Source of the DNA: Cupriavidus basilensis
Lineage (GTDB): Bacteria > Pseudomonadota > Gammaproteobacteria > Burkholderiales > Burkholderiaceae
DNA: 64,000 nucleotides
Assembly (NCBI RefSeq): GCF_000832305.1
Contig: NZ_CP010536.1
Location: forward strand, 4,402,001 to 4,466,000
Reading direction: 5' to 3'
In this document: positions 24,814-34,516 of the stretch, in pieces
Layout of the letters: each line of letters starts with the position of its first letter
How positions within the stretch are numbered: the first letter of the stretch is position 1
Translations under genes and position numbers: made by a program
Notes under the pieces: generated by a model
Seen by the model: only the letters and a program-made list of their open reading frames with translations
What the model was told of the DNA's origin: nothing
Databases searched by the model: none

Positions 24814-27282
24814 CTATGCCAGTTTAACGAACAGGATGGAGATCTGCGCCCCGATGATGTCGGAACCCTCCATGCGATTGCGCAACTCGATGCGTGCGCC
24901 GTGTTCGTCAATGATCTTCTTCACCATCGCAAGACCCAGGCCTGTTCCTTTGGCCTTGGTGGTCACATACGGCTCGAACGCGCGACTAAGGATACGCGGG
25001 GCGAAACCGGGACCGTTATCCGCAATGGTGAGCTTGACGGCCTGCCGGTCTTCGCCGGCAGAATCTTTGTATTCTACAGTCTCGGTGTGCAGAGCGATAT
25101 GGGGCGCCGCCCTAGCCGCGCCGAGGTTGTCCGCCACCGCATCCTGCGCGTTTTGCAGCAGGTTGTGAATCACCTGGCGCAGCTGGGTCGGATCCCCCTT
25201 GATTTCGGGCAGGCTGGCGGCCAGCGACGGATGGATCACGGCATGTTCGTGCGTGCCGGTGTCGTCGATGCCGTAGAGATGCAGCACTTCGGCGACCAGG
25301 CCGTTGAGCTGCAGTGACTGCAACAGCGCCGGCGGCGTGCGGGCGTAATCGCGGAAGTCGTCGACCATGCGCTTCATGGCCTGCACCTGGTTGACGATGG
25401 TGGTCGCGCCGCGCTTGAGCACGTCGACGTCGGCACCCTCTAGTTTGGGCGAGAGCTTCATCTGCAGGCGCTCGGCCGAGAGCTGGATCGGGGTCAGCGG
25501 GTTCTTGATCTCATGCGCGAGGCGCCGTGCCACTTCGCCCCACGCCACCGAGCGTTGAGCGGAAATCACATCGGAAATGTCGTCGAATACCACTACGTAG
25601 CCGGGTTCGTCGCGCTCGTCGCCGTGCCCGCCCGGCAGGCGCGCGCCGCGCACCAGCAGTGTGAGCGCCTGTTCCTCGTCGCTCTGCGGCAGCTCGATCT
25701 GCTTTTGCCAGTGCTGCGCGCCGCCCAGCATTTCACTGGTGCTCTGCTCGGAGAAGGCCTGCCGCACGATGTCGCCGAACTCGCCGAGGGCCGGGATGCT
25801 GTCGATGGGCTGGCCCAGCTCGCCGGCGAACGGCTGGCGGAAGATGCGCTCGGCCCCGGGGTTGGCGGTGATCAGCACGAAGCGGCGATCGAACACGAAC
25901 ACGCCGGCGGTGAGATTCTGCAGCACGCTCTCGAGATACGCCGTCGATTTCTCGAGCGCGCTGCGGTTCTGCTCCACCGCGATGCGCGCTTCCGACAGCT
26001 GGCGCGTCATCATGTTGAACTGCTGGGTCAGCATGCCGAGCTCGTCGCGGCTCTTGAGCTCGCGTTTGGGCGAGAGGTCGCCCTCGGCCACTTCCTTGGT
26101 CCCTTGCAGCAACATCAGCAGCGGCCGCGCAAGCTGTCCGCCGAGCAACAGCGCCAGCATCACGGCAATGAACACCGCGAGGAACAGCGTGAGCGTCAGC
26201 GTGCCGATATACATCTTGCGCAGGCCGGTGCGGCCGAGCGCCTTTTCCTGGTACTCCTGGTAGGCGCGCTGGACTTCGTCGGCATTGCGCGCCAACGCTG
26301 CCGGCACCGGATGCACGACCTGCAGGTAGCGCTCCTCGCGCACCGTGTCGCCCACCAGCCCGAACCCGGACGATGCTGCGTCCTCGGGGCGGCGCTCGAC
26401 AGACAGCCCCGACCCGGCCCAGCGGCTGGCAGCATTGAGGGCCGGCTTGCCCGCGGGCCGGCTGGCGCTATCCGAGGCTGAGGATGTGTCGGTTTGCGCG
26501 GTGGGCGCGGGGCCCAGCGGCACGATGACGCGCAGCCGGTACAAGTGGGCGCCATCGGTGCGCTCGGGCTGGTGATGGCTATCGACGGATGGATCGGCGC
26601 CCCCTTCCACCGCGGCATAGCCGCCGGCTAGCCGGGCCTGCTCGGCCAGCACGCCAGAGGGCAGGTCCGGCACCAACGACGCATAGTTGCTAGACGCCGT
26701 GGCGATCACGCGGCCGCTTCCGGTGAAGATGGCGGCTTCCTGCACACCGTATTGCTCGCGCAGCCGGTTGAGCTGCAGCGAGGTGGCGACATTGGGCGAA
26801 CCGGTGAGCTGGTCGGCCATCAGCCGCGCCTTGCCTTGCAGGTCCGACAACGCGCTGTCGATGGTGGAGCGGCCAAGGTTGAGGCCGGCCTCGAGCGCGG
26901 TCTCGACGCGAACGTCGAACCAGGACTCGATGCTGCGCGAGACGAATTGCAGCGACACCAGGTAGATCAGCACGCCGGGCAGCACGCCGACCACGCCGAA
27001 GAACACGGCGAGCTTGGTCATCAACCGCGTGCCGAACTTGCCGCGGCGATAGCGCAGCCACAGGGTCAGCGCCAGCGCGCCGATGATCAGCACCAGCAGG
27101 ATGCCGATCACCAGGTTGATCTTGAACAGCAGCGTGAAGTACCGATCGAAGAATTCGGTATTGGCCGAGGCGCCGGCGAGCAGTGCCACCAGCACCAGCG
27201 CCAGGAACACGATGATGCCCGCCACGACGCGGTAAAGCACGCGCCGGAACCGGCTGTCCCACAGGCTGGGCGGGGCGCTCAT
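24814..27282 (-). CDS. NtrY-like membrane sensor histidine kinase
   Basis: 822 residues. Several N-terminal membrane helices (within about 15-115) precede a large periplasmic region (about 120-390), then another helix (about 395-420) and a HAMP domain (SRDELGMLTQQFN). A PAS domain follows (FVFDRRFVLITANPGAERIF) and then the kinase core: H-box RLAHEIKNPLTPIQLSAERL with His590, N-box QVIHNLLQNAQDAV, G1 DNGPGF and G2 GTGLGLAMVKKI. The ATG at 27282 overlaps the TGA of the DUF4390 gene (ATGA). The NtrX-like regulator follows, so kinase and regulator are a pair. Confidence 0.92.
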   Translation of the reverse strand: MSAPPSLWDSRFRRVLYRVVAGIIVFLALVLVALLAGASANTEFFDRYFTLLFKINLVIGILLVLIIGALALTLWLRYRRGKFGTRLMTKLAVFFGVVGVLPGVLIYLVSLQFVSRSIESWFDVRVETALEAGLNLGRSTIDSALSDLQGKARLMADQLTGSPNVATSLQLNRLREQYGVQEAAIFTGSGRVIATASSNYASLVPDLPSGVLAEQARLAGGYAAVEGGADPSVDSHHQPERTDGAHLYRLRVIVPLGPAPTAQTDTSSASDSASRPAGKPALNAASRWAGSGLSVERRPEDAASSGFGLVGDTVREERYLQVVHPVPAALARNADEVQRAYQEYQEKALGRTGLRKMYIGTLTLTLFLAVFIAVMLALLLGGQLARPLLMLLQGTKEVAEGDLSPKRELKSRDELGMLTQQFNMMTRQLSEARIAVEQNRSALEKSTAYLESVLQNLTAGVFVFDRRFVLITANPGAERIFRQPFAGELGQPIDSIPALGEFGDIVRQAFSEQSTSEMLGGAQHWQKQIELPQSDEEQALTLLVRGARLPGGHGDERDEPGYVVVFDDISDVISAQRSVAWGEVARRLAHEIKNPLTPIQLSAERLQMKLSPKLEGADVDVLKRGATTIVNQVQAMKRMVDDFRDYARTPPALLQSLQLNGLVAEVLHLYGIDDTGTHEHAVIHPSLAASLPEIKGDPTQLRQVIHNLLQNAQDAVADNLGAARAAPHIALHTETVEYKDSAGEDRQAVKLTIADNGPGFAPRILSRAFEPYVTTKAKGTGLGLAMVKKIIDEHGARIELRNRMEGSDIIGAQISILFVKLA

Positions 27283-28154
27283 GGCTGGCCCGCGGCCGGC
27301 TGCACCAGGGTGGTGGGAGAGAGCACCGTCGATACAGTCTGCGCGAACGGCACCGCACGCGTTTCGCCGGCCACCGCGGCGGACGCGGCAGACGCCGGCG
27401 CCGGTGTCGGCACGGGCACCAGTTGTGGCGGCGGTGTGGGCGCGGGCGGCGGCGGGAATTCGCTCGGCACGGTGAAGTTGAAGCGCCGCCATTCCGATGC
27501 GAGATTCCACTCGCGGGTGTTGACGGCGTTGATCTGGAACGGCTTGGGCAGTTGCGTCAGGTCCAGGCGCATGCGCGCTTCGGCCTGGTAGGTCTCGCCC
27601 GGCTTGACCATGCTGCGCTCGAACACACGCCAGCCACGCACGCGCTGGATGAACTGCAGCGCGCCCTTCAGGCGCATGAACGGCAATTGCAGGCCGCCGG
27701 TGGACACGCGGTACTGGCGCGTGAGCGGATGGTAGGACAGCCGCACGCTGCGGCTGGCATTGACGGGTTTTTCATCGAACCAGTACCAGCGTGGGCGGGA
27801 AAGCTGGAAATCGACGACGAAATACAGCGAGATGCCTTTGTTGAGCGCGTCTTCAAGCGGCGGCGGCAGATCGAAATCGAAACTCGCGGCCAGATCGAAG
27901 CCGCCATCCTGGTACTCGATGCGGGCCTCGTTGACTTCAATGCCGTCGGCGCGCGCCGTGCCCGGCAGTGCGATCAGCGCCATCAGGATACCGAGCATGA
28001 TCGTTGCCGCGAGCCACCAGGACGCCAGCCGCGCGCGCGCGCTGCGTATCGGGCTGGCGCCGGCTACTGAACCAGCTGCCCGAGCCGCAGCATGGGACAC
28101 GCACGCACTGTCGTCTGGGACGCGAAGGACGAACAAGCGAAGCGGGTTCGGCAT
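27279..28154 (-). CDS. DUF4390 protein
   Basis: 291 residues from the chosen start. An N-terminal membrane/signal segment (about 44-65, ending PGTARADG) precedes a beta-rich domain containing IEYQDGGFDLAASFDFDLP and RPRWYWFDEK. That is the DUF4390 pattern found between rsmB and ntrY in many Burkholderiales. The C-terminus is a Pro/Ala-rich tail. It is probably periplasmic and membrane-anchored; its function is unknown, but position and four-base overlap suggest it serves the NtrY-like sensor next door. Start uncertain: 28154 lies 19 bp after rsmB, whereas 28211 would overlap rsmB. Confidence 0.75.
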   Translation of the reverse strand: MPNPLRLFVLRVPDDSACVSHAAARAAGSVAGASPIRSARARLASWWLAATIMLGILMALIALPGTARADGIEVNEARIEYQDGGFDLAASFDFDLPPPLEDALNKGISLYFVVDFQLSRPRWYWFDEKPVNASRSVRLSYHPLTRQYRVSTGGLQLPFMRLKGALQFIQRVRGWRVFERSMVKPGETYQAEARMRLDLTQLPKPFQINAVNTREWNLASEWRRFNFTVPSEFPPPPAPTPPPQLVPVPTPAPASAASAAVAGETRAVPFAQTVSTVLSPTTLVQPAAGQP

Positions 28155-28173
28155 TGGGATCGATTGGGATCGG

Positions 28174-29526
28174 TCAGGGTCGTTTCTGGAAACGGGCGTA
28201 GAAGAAGCCATCGTGATCGGTGGGCAGGCCTTCCTGGCTGCCATTTCCGCCACCGGCCAACTGATCCATGCTGCCCGGCAGCATCTGGCCGGGCGCTTGC
28301 AATCGTATCGCATCTGGTAGCTGTGCACCAAACCAGCGCGCCTGCTCTTCGTTCTCCGTTGGGAAAATAGAACAGGTGACATAGACCAGGATGCCGCCCG
28401 GCTTGAGCAGGTTCCAGAGCTGCGACACGATGCGCCGCTGCTCGGTGACCAGCCGGGGGATATCCACCTCGCGGCGCAACCAGCGGATGTCCGGGTGGCG
28501 GCGCACGATGCCCGAGGCGGAGCACGGCACGTCGGCCAGGATGCGGTCGTACTGGCGGTTGTCCCACCAGTCCTGCGGGCGGCTTGCGTTGCCTACCACC
28601 ACGGTGGCTTGCTGGCCCAGGCGCGCGAGGTTCTCGTCGATGCGGGTGGCGCGCTGCGCGTCGCTCTCCAGCGCGGTGACTTCCACGTTGGCGAGTTCAA
28701 GGATGTGGCCGGTCTTGCCGCCGGGCGCGGCGCACGCATCGAGCACGCGCTGACCGTCGGCCAGGTCCAGCAGCGCAGCGGCCAGTTGCGCGCCGGCGTC
28801 CTGGACCGAGACATCGCCCTCGGCAAACCCGGGGATCTGCGACACGGGAAACGCGCGCACCAGCCGCACGGCCTGCGGGCCGATGGCCACGCCCGCCATG
28901 CCGGCATTGAGCACGCGCTTGAGGTAGTCAGGCACCGAGACCCGCGCCGTATTGACGCGCAGGGTCATGGGCGGGCGCACATTGGCGCTCTCGGCCAGCG
29001 CGGTCCACTGGTCCGGGTACGCCTTGCGCAGCGCATCCAGCCACCACGCGGGCAGGTTCCAGCGCGCTTCGTCGTCCTGGCGCACCTCGGCCAGCAGTGC
29101 CTTGCGTTCACGCAGGAAACGGCGCAGCACCGCGTTCACCAGCCCGCGCGCGTGCGCGGTCTTGGGCTCGGAGGCTGCCGCGCTGACGGCCTGGTCGACC
29201 ACGGTGAACTCGGTGTAGCCCCCTTCCCCCTGCTCGTCCTCGACCAGCAGCGCCAGGGCCACGGCCAGCAAGGAGTCCACCAGCGCGCCGGGCGGCCGGG
29301 TCACCAGCTTGGTGACCAACGCGCGCGCCGTGCCGAACTGGCGCATGGTGCGATAGGCCAGGTCCTGCAGGGCGCCGCGCGTGGCAGCGTCGCGCACGCG
29401 GTCCAGGCGGTACTGGGCGGCGGCGTTCTCGATGGCCAGCGGCAGCGCGCTGCCTTCGTTGACGCCGCGTACGGCAGCCGCGGCGGCGAGCATCTGGAAG
29501 GCGAGGGATTCGTGTTGCAGGCGCAT
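28174..29526 (-). CDS. rsmB: 16S rRNA m5C967 methyltransferase
   Basis: 450 residues. It methylates C967 of 16S rRNA using S-adenosylmethionine. An N-terminal NusB-like RNA-binding domain (about 10-145) is followed by a Rossmann methyltransferase domain. Motifs: SAM binding CAAPGGKTGHILEL, then DVPCSASG and YVTCSIFPTENEEQ, whose two cysteines do catalysis and product release. The start at 29526 gives the normal N-terminus; a longer version from 29613 is rejected as non-coding in character. It is upstream of DUF4390 and ntrY/ntrX-like genes in the same direction, probably one transcript. Confidence 0.95.
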   Translation of the reverse strand: MRLQHESLAFQMLAAAAAVRGVNEGSALPLAIENAAAQYRLDRVRDAATRGALQDLAYRTMRQFGTARALVTKLVTRPPGALVDSLLAVALALLVEDEQGEGGYTEFTVVDQAVSAAASEPKTAHARGLVNAVLRRFLRERKALLAEVRQDDEARWNLPAWWLDALRKAYPDQWTALAESANVRPPMTLRVNTARVSVPDYLKRVLNAGMAGVAIGPQAVRLVRAFPVSQIPGFAEGDVSVQDAGAQLAAALLDLADGQRVLDACAAPGGKTGHILELANVEVTALESDAQRATRIDENLARLGQQATVVVGNASRPQDWWDNRQYDRILADVPCSASGIVRRHPDIRWLRREVDIPRLVTEQRRIVSQLWNLLKPGGILVYVTCSIFPTENEEQARWFGAQLPDAIRLQAPGQMLPGSMDQLAGGGNGSQEGLPTDHDGFFYARFQKRP

Positions 29527-29611
29527 GACAGTGGGGCAGTGAGACGGTAAAACGGGGTGGCAGGGGGCAAGCCGCAAGCGGCGAGGACTGGCGGCAAGGC
29601 CGGGCAAGGCC

Positions 29612-29655
29612 AAAAAAACACTGCCCGCCGCTTCCGGGGAAGCACGGCGGGCAGT
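29612..29655 (-). terminator. Terminator after htpX
   Basis: ACTGCCCGCCG / CGGCGGGCAGT, an 11-bp perfect stem, followed on the minus strand by seven T. It separates htpX from rsmB. Confidence 0.88.
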
Positions 29656-29758
29656 TTACCCTGTATGTGGCAAGGACCGGCGTTTTTGCGCCTGGCTGGC
29701 CGCGGCGAGGGGGTAGCGCGGCGGCTTGGACCGCGCCTGGGCCGCGATTGGACCGTGC

Positions 29759-30619
29759 TTACACCGGATAGACGCCCGTCTGTGCCATCTGCATCAGCCG
29801 CGCCACCCGTTCCTCGGTCGCCGGGTGGGTCGAGAACAGGTTGGCGATGCCGCTGCCCGAAAGCGGGTTCATGATCATCATCTGCGCCGTGGCCGGGTGC
29901 TGCTCCGCGGTCTGGAACGGAATCCCCTGCGCATAGCGGTGGATCTTGTCGAGCGCCATCGCCAGCGCCTGCGGGTCGCCGCTAATGGTGGCGCCGCCGC
30001 GGTCCGCCTCGAACTCCCGGGCGCGGGAGATCGCCATCTGGATCAGCGACGCCGCCAGCGGGGCAAGGATTGCCACCGCGATGCTGGCAATGGGGTTGGA
30101 GCGGTTGCCGTTCTCGTCGCGCCCGCCAAAGAACATGGCGAAGTTGGCCAGCGCGGCGATGGCGCCGGCCATGGTGGCGGCGATGGTCGAGATCAGGATG
30201 TCGCGGTGCTGCACGTGAGCCAGTTCATGGGCCATCACGCCGCGCAGCTCGCGCTCCGACAGCACCCGCAGGATGCCGGTGGTGGCCGCCACGGCGGCAT
30301 GCTCCGGATCGCGGCCGGTGGCAAAGGCGTTGGGCGCATCCTCGTTGATCAGGTACACGCGCGGCATCGGCAGCTGGGCGCGCTGCGCCAGCTCCTGCAC
30401 CATGCCGTAGAACTGCGGTGCCGTGCTCGCGTCGACTTCCTGCGCGTTGTACATGCGCAGGACCATCTTGTCCGAGAACCAATAAGAGAAGAAGTTCATG
30501 CCCAGCGCCATGATCAGCGCGAACATCATGCCGCTGCGGCCGCCGATCATGCCACCGATGACGATGAACAGCGCCGTGATGGCGGCCATCAGCATGAAGG
30601 TCTTGACCCAGTTGAACAT
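29759..30619 (-). CDS. htpX: HtpX membrane zinc metalloprotease
   Basis: 286 residues. Inner-membrane protease that works with FtsH in quality control of membrane proteins. Two N-terminal helices (about 5-25 and 31-50), zinc motif HELAH at 131-135, further helices around 145-190, and the third zinc ligand in FEADRGGA. The ATG at 30619 has GGAGA upstream; the longer frame to 30643 is rejected. Flanked by a terminator on each side, so it is probably monocistronic; an envelope- or heat-stress promoter would be expected but was not identified. Confidence 0.95.
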   Translation of the reverse strand: MFNWVKTFMLMAAITALFIVIGGMIGGRSGMMFALIMALGMNFFSYWFSDKMVLRMYNAQEVDASTAPQFYGMVQELAQRAQLPMPRVYLINEDAPNAFATGRDPEHAAVAATTGILRVLSERELRGVMAHELAHVQHRDILISTIAATMAGAIAALANFAMFFGGRDENGNRSNPIASIAVAILAPLAASLIQMAISRAREFEADRGGATISGDPQALAMALDKIHRYAQGIPFQTAEQHPATAQMMIMNPLSGSGIANLFSTHPATEERVARLMQMAQTGVYPV

Positions 30620-30744
30620 TGTCGTGATCTCCGAAAAAATCATCCTCGCGCGCGCCCGGTGGCCGGGCTGGCCGTGCTACGGAAAGCGTGACGCGGTGCT
30701 GTTTAGATAGTACCCCGCCCCGGAAATTCAACCGTCACCTGCCT

Positions 30745-30765
30745 AAAAAAAGGGCAGCCGGTGCC
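30745..30765 (-). terminator. Probable terminator after the LysE-type exporter
   Basis: On the minus strand: a short GGCA/TGCC stem with a GC loop directly followed by a C and seven T. Confidence 0.5.
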
Positions 30766-30804
30766 AGCGGCCGTTCGCTGCGCCAGCAGGTTCGGCAACT
30801 GTTC

Positions 30805-31446
30805 CTAGCGTTGGGCGAAGGCCAGGCGCGCGCCCAGCCCGATGAACGCCATGCCCACAATGCGATCCAACCAGCACTTCAGTCGCGGCGCCTCGCTGGC
30901 GCGGCGGGTCAGGGTGCCCGCCATCCATGCCACCAGGCTGTTCCAAAGCGTCGACATCGCCACCATGACGCCGCCCAGGGCCAGGAAGGCCAGGGCCTGA
31001 TGCTCGGCGTTGCGATCCACGAACTGCGGGAAGAAGGAAATGAAGAACAGGATCACCTTTGGATTCAGCACATTGGTGAGAAAGCCCTGCATGAACAAAG
31101 CGCGCAGGCCGCGCGTGCCCGGCTGGGCAGCGGGGGCAGCGTGCGCGCCGGGGGGCGCGGATCGCTGCCAGATCAGGCGCAGCCCAAGCCACACCAGATA
31201 GGCCGCGCCGGCAAACTTGATCAGGGTAAAGGCGGTGGCCGATGCCGCCAGCAACGCTGTCAGGCCGAAGGCGATGGCCAGCGAGTGCACGCAGCAGCCG
31301 GCACTGACCCCGAGCGCCGAGACCACGCCTGCCGCCCTGCCCTGCGCCACGCTGCGCCCGACGATATAGGCGGTATCCGGGCCAGGCGTCACATTGAGCA
31401 GGAACACCGCGCCGACGAACAAGGGAAGGTCAGTAATGCCGAGCAT
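30805..31446 (-). CDS. LysE/RhtB-family amino-acid exporter
   Basis: 213 residues with six predicted membrane helices. The N-terminal stretch FLLNVTPGPDTAYIVGRSVAQGR is the hallmark of the RhtB/LysE family, and GAAYLVWLGLRLIW the next conserved helix. These proteins export amino acids or derivatives such as homoserine lactone and threonine; substrate cannot be told from sequence. It stands alone between htpX and fmt and reads in the same direction as both. Confidence 0.9.
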   Translation of the reverse strand: MLGITDLPLFVGAVFLLNVTPGPDTAYIVGRSVAQGRAAGVVSALGVSAGCCVHSLAIAFGLTALLAASATAFTLIKFAGAAYLVWLGLRLIWQRSAPPGAHAAPAAQPGTRGLRALFMQGFLTNVLNPKVILFFISFFPQFVDRNAEHQALAFLALGGVMVAMSTLWNSLVAWMAGTLTRRASEAPRLKCWLDRIVGMAFIGLGARLAFAQR

Positions 31447-31539
31447 GGTTGGCTGCCGGTGGGTGAGCTACGGAAATGGGGCGCGCAGCGCGCGCTGCGG
31501 CAAGTCAGCCACCACGGCTTTGCCGCAAGCGCAGGGCGA

Positions 31540-32553
31540 TTATGCCGTGCCGCCAGCCACGGCGCAGCGGGTACCCGGCGGCAGCGGCATGCTCTGCAGG
31601 AACTGCTGGGCCGGCACGCGGCGCCCGCCCGGCTTTTGCAACTCGGTCACGCGCAGCGCGCCCTCGCCGCAGGCGATCACCACGCCATCGGCATCCGCCG
31701 CGAGCACGGTGCCCGGTGCCTGCGGGTGGCTGGCCGTGGACGCCAGGGGCTGGGCCTGCCAGCACTTGATGACGGTCTCGCCGACCTGCACGGTGGCGCC
31801 GGGGAACGGGTTGAAGGCGCGCACCTGGGCGGCCAGCGCCGCAGCCGGGCGGCGCAGGTCCAGCGGGGCTTCTTCCTTGGCGATCTTCTCGGCATAGGTC
31901 ACGCCCTCGGCCGGCTGCGGCGTGCCGGTGAGCGGCTGGCCCGCCGCGAGGCGGCGCAGCGCCTCCACCACCATGCGCCCGCCCAGCGCGGCCAGCGCAT
32001 CGTGCAGGGTGCCGGTGGTGTCGCCGGGGCCGATCGGCACGGTTTCGCCCTGGATCATCGCGCCCGTATCCAGCCCTTCGTCCATCTGCATCAGCGTGAT
32101 GCCGGTCTGCGCATCGCCAGCCTCAATGGCGCGATGGATGGGCGCGGCGCCCCGCCAGCGCGGCAGCAGCGAGGCATGGATGTTCAGGCAGCCGTAGCGC
32201 GGCAACGCCAGCACCTCGGCTGGCAGGATCAGGCCGTACGCAGCCACCACCATGACATCCGGGGCGATCTGCGCCAGCGCGTCCACGGCGGCGCCGGCCT
32301 CTTCGGGATACTTGCCGTTGCGGCGCAGCGAGCGTGGCTGCAGCACCGGGCCCAGGCCCTGCTCCAGCGCGTACTGCTTGACCGGGCTGGCCTGCAGCTG
32401 CAAGCCGCGGCCAGCTGGCCGGTCGGGCTGGCTGAGCACCGCCACCACCGGGAAACCGGCGGCGTGGATGGCTTCGAGCGCCACGCGGGCGAATTCGGGC
32501 GTGCCGGCAAAGGCAACGCGCAGCGCTTGGGATGGGCTTGCGGCTTGGGACAT
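31540..32553 (-). CDS. fmt: Methionyl-tRNA formyltransferase
   Basis: 337 residues. It formylates initiator Met-tRNA using 10-formyltetrahydrofolate. The N-terminal hydrolase fold opens with [15 protein letters not shown] and has the catalytic block [20 protein letters not shown] (Asn and His) plus the later acidic residue in MDEGLDTG. The C-terminal OB-like domain (about 215-330) contacts the tRNA. ATG at 32553 is chosen because it follows GGAGCG; 32568 is an alternative. def lies 112 bp upstream in the same direction, giving the common def-fmt arrangement for making and later removing the formyl group. Confidence 0.96.
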   Translation of the reverse strand: MSQAASPSQALRVAFAGTPEFARVALEAIHAAGFPVVAVLSQPDRPAGRGLQLQASPVKQYALEQGLGPVLQPRSLRRNGKYPEEAGAAVDALAQIAPDVMVVAAYGLILPAEVLALPRYGCLNIHASLLPRWRGAAPIHRAIEAGDAQTGITLMQMDEGLDTGAMIQGETVPIGPGDTTGTLHDALAALGGRMVVEALRRLAAGQPLTGTPQPAEGVTYAEKIAKEEAPLDLRRPAAALAAQVRAFNPFPGATVQVGETVIKCWQAQPLASTASHPQAPGTVLAADADGVVIACGEGALRVTELQKPGGRRVPAQQFLQSMPLPPGTRCAVAGGTA

Positions 32554-32665
32554 GGCACGCTCCGGCATAAAGCGGCACCGGCCGCATCAGCGGCCGGTAA
32601 CTTGATTCATCGGGAAGGCAATACGATAGCAGACCAGTGCTGCCGCACGGCCTGCCGCGGCTGCC

Positions 32666-33181
32666 TTACATACGGGTGCGTTCGCGCTTGTGCAGCTTGA
32701 CCAGCTTGGACTTGATGCGCTGAAGCTTGAGTGGCGACAGGTACTCGACGAAGACCTTGCCCTTGAGGTGGTCCATTTCGTGCTGGATGCACACGGCCAG
32801 CAGGTCGCCGGCTTCGATCTCGAAGGGCTCGCCCTTCTCGTTCAGTGCGCGTACGCGCACATGGTCCGGGCGCTCGACCCGGTCGTAGACTTCGGGCACC
32901 GACAGGCAGCCCTCTTCGGCCACCTTGCGGGTGTTGCTGGACCAGACGATCTCCGGGTTGATGAAGACCTGCAGTTCGTCGCGGGTCTCGGAGATATCGA
33001 TCACCACCACCTGTTCGTGCACGTCCACCTGGGTCGCGGCCAGGCCGATGCCGGGGGCTTCATACATGGTCTCGGCCATGTCCGCTACCAGCTTGCGAAT
33101 GCGGTCGTCCACCACGGCAACCGGTTTTGCCACGGTATGCAGGCGGGGATCGGGGTAGGTCAGGATATCGAGTTTAGCCAT
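32666..33181 (-). CDS. def: Peptide deformylase
   Basis: 171 residues. It removes the formyl group from the N-terminal methionine of new proteins. The three family motifs are intact: GIGLAATQ (44-51), EGCLSVPE (90-97, metal ligand Cys92) and QHEMDH (133-138, ligands His134 and His138, catalytic Glu135). The start at 33181 gives the standard MAKLDIL opening. It is divergent from the LysM gene across about 160 bp and upstream of fmt. Confidence 0.97.
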   Translation of the reverse strand: MAKLDILTYPDPRLHTVAKPVAVVDDRIRKLVADMAETMYEAPGIGLAATQVDVHEQVVVIDISETRDELQVFINPEIVWSSNTRKVAEEGCLSVPEVYDRVERPDHVRVRALNEKGEPFEIEAGDLLAVCIQHEMDHLKGKVFVEYLSPLKLQRIKSKLVKLHKRERTRM

Positions 33182-33343
33182 GATGCTGGGGCGCAACGCC
33201 TGCCGCTCACACATGTGACCCGCGCGTTGCGGCTACGGGTGTTTACATGCAGAATCGGGGCGCAAGTACAAAAATTCAAGGCGCGCCGCAACAGGCACGC
33301 TCTCCAGGGTCAATCCGGCTGTTCTGCCAGCCGGTTCGAGAAA

Positions 33344-34516
33344 ATGCGCGATCTTACCAAAGAACACCAGGCGGCGCCGGGCCGCAGGCCGTACGCGTTT
33401 GCCCGTTGGATGTTGTGTGCGGCCGGAATCACCGCCGCCACAGGGGCGCCAGTACATGCCGCCGATCTTACCGTCACCCCGGCCCAGCGGGCCCAGGCCA
33501 CCGTTACCGCGCAGCAGGGCATTGCCGCCGCTGACCTGGCACCGGACGCCCCCCAGCAGTATGTCGTGCGAGGGGGTGACACGCTTTGGGGGATCTCCGG
33601 GCGCTTCCTGCGCCAGCCCTGGCGCTGGCCCGAGCTGTGGGGGATGAACCAGCAGCAGATCCGCAATCCACACCTGATATATCCCGGCCAGGTCCTGTAC
33701 CTGATTCAGCGCGACGGCCGCGCCTGGCTTTCGACCAGCCCCGATGCCGGCGGCACGGTGCGGCTCACGCCAAGCGTGCGCAGCGAAGGCGGGCCCGGCG
33801 GCGCCATCGCCAGCATTCCCGCCAAGGACATCGAGCCGTTCCTGATCCGCCCGCTGGTGGTGGACCAGGGCACGCTGGAGACCTCGGCGCGCATCATTGC
33901 CCTGCCCGAGTCGCGGGTCTACCTGGGCATGGGCGACACAGCCTATGCGCGCGGCATTTCCCCGCCCGAGGCGGTGGTCGGCAGCGACTGGCAGGCCTTC
34001 AAGCCGGTCAAGCCGGTCAAGGACCCGGTTACCGGCCGCGTGCTGGGCTATGAAGCCGAGTATCAGGGCAATGTTCGTGTGTCGCGTCCGCCGGAAGGCT
34101 TCGACGTGGTAACTACCGTCAAGGTCACGGCGGCCCAGCAGGAAATGGGCTCTGGCACCTTGCTGATGCCCCAGCCGGCACGCGAGCCGGTGCGCTATGT
34201 GCCCCGCGCGCCGGATGTCATGCTCGATGGCCGTATCGCGGCGGTCTACGGCGGCGTGCAATTCGGCGGCGCCAAGCAGGTGGTGGTGCTCAATATCGGC
34301 ACTGCCGCGGGCCTCGAGCCCGGCCACGTGCTTGCGCTGTCGCGCGCCGGCCAGGTGGTGCGCGATCGCACGGATGGCAACCGCGCCATCCAGTTGCCCG
34401 ACGAGCGCTATGGCCTGGCCTTCGTGTTCCGCGTGTTTCCGGGCGTGGCCTACGCCTTGGTCACCGATGCCTCGAACGCAATCGAGGTGGGCGACCGCGT
34501 GACGTCGCCGCGTTGA
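33344..34516 (+). CDS. LysM-domain envelope protein
   Basis: 390 residues. A signal peptide (about 1-40, ending PVHAA) indicates export. One LysM peptidoglycan-binding module spans about 73-120 (YVVRGGDTLWGISGRFLRQPWRWPELW...LIYPGQVLYL). The remaining ~270 residues have no motif I can name but match the long C-terminal part of LysM proteins commonly found between def and dprA in betaproteobacteria. Its last bases overlap the proposed TTG start of dprA, so the two are probably translationally coupled. Role in cell-wall binding is inferred. Confidence 0.85.
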   Translation: MRDLTKEHQAAPGRRPYAFARWMLCAAGITAATGAPVHAADLTVTPAQRAQATVTAQQGIAAADLAPDAPQQYVVRGGDTLWGISGRFLRQPWRWPELWGMNQQQIRNPHLIYPGQVLYLIQRDGRAWLSTSPDAGGTVRLTPSVRSEGGPGGAIASIPAKDIEPFLIRPLVVDQGTLETSARIIALPESRVYLGMGDTAYARGISPPEAVVGSDWQAFKPVKPVKDPVTGRVLGYEAEYQGNVRVSRPPEGFDVVTTVKVTAAQQEMGSGTLLMPQPAREPVRYVPRAPDVMLDGRIAAVYGGVQFGGAKQVVVLNIGTAAGLEPGHVLALSRAGQVVRDRTDGNRAIQLPDERYGLAFVFRVFPGVAYALVTDASNAIEVGDRVTSPR

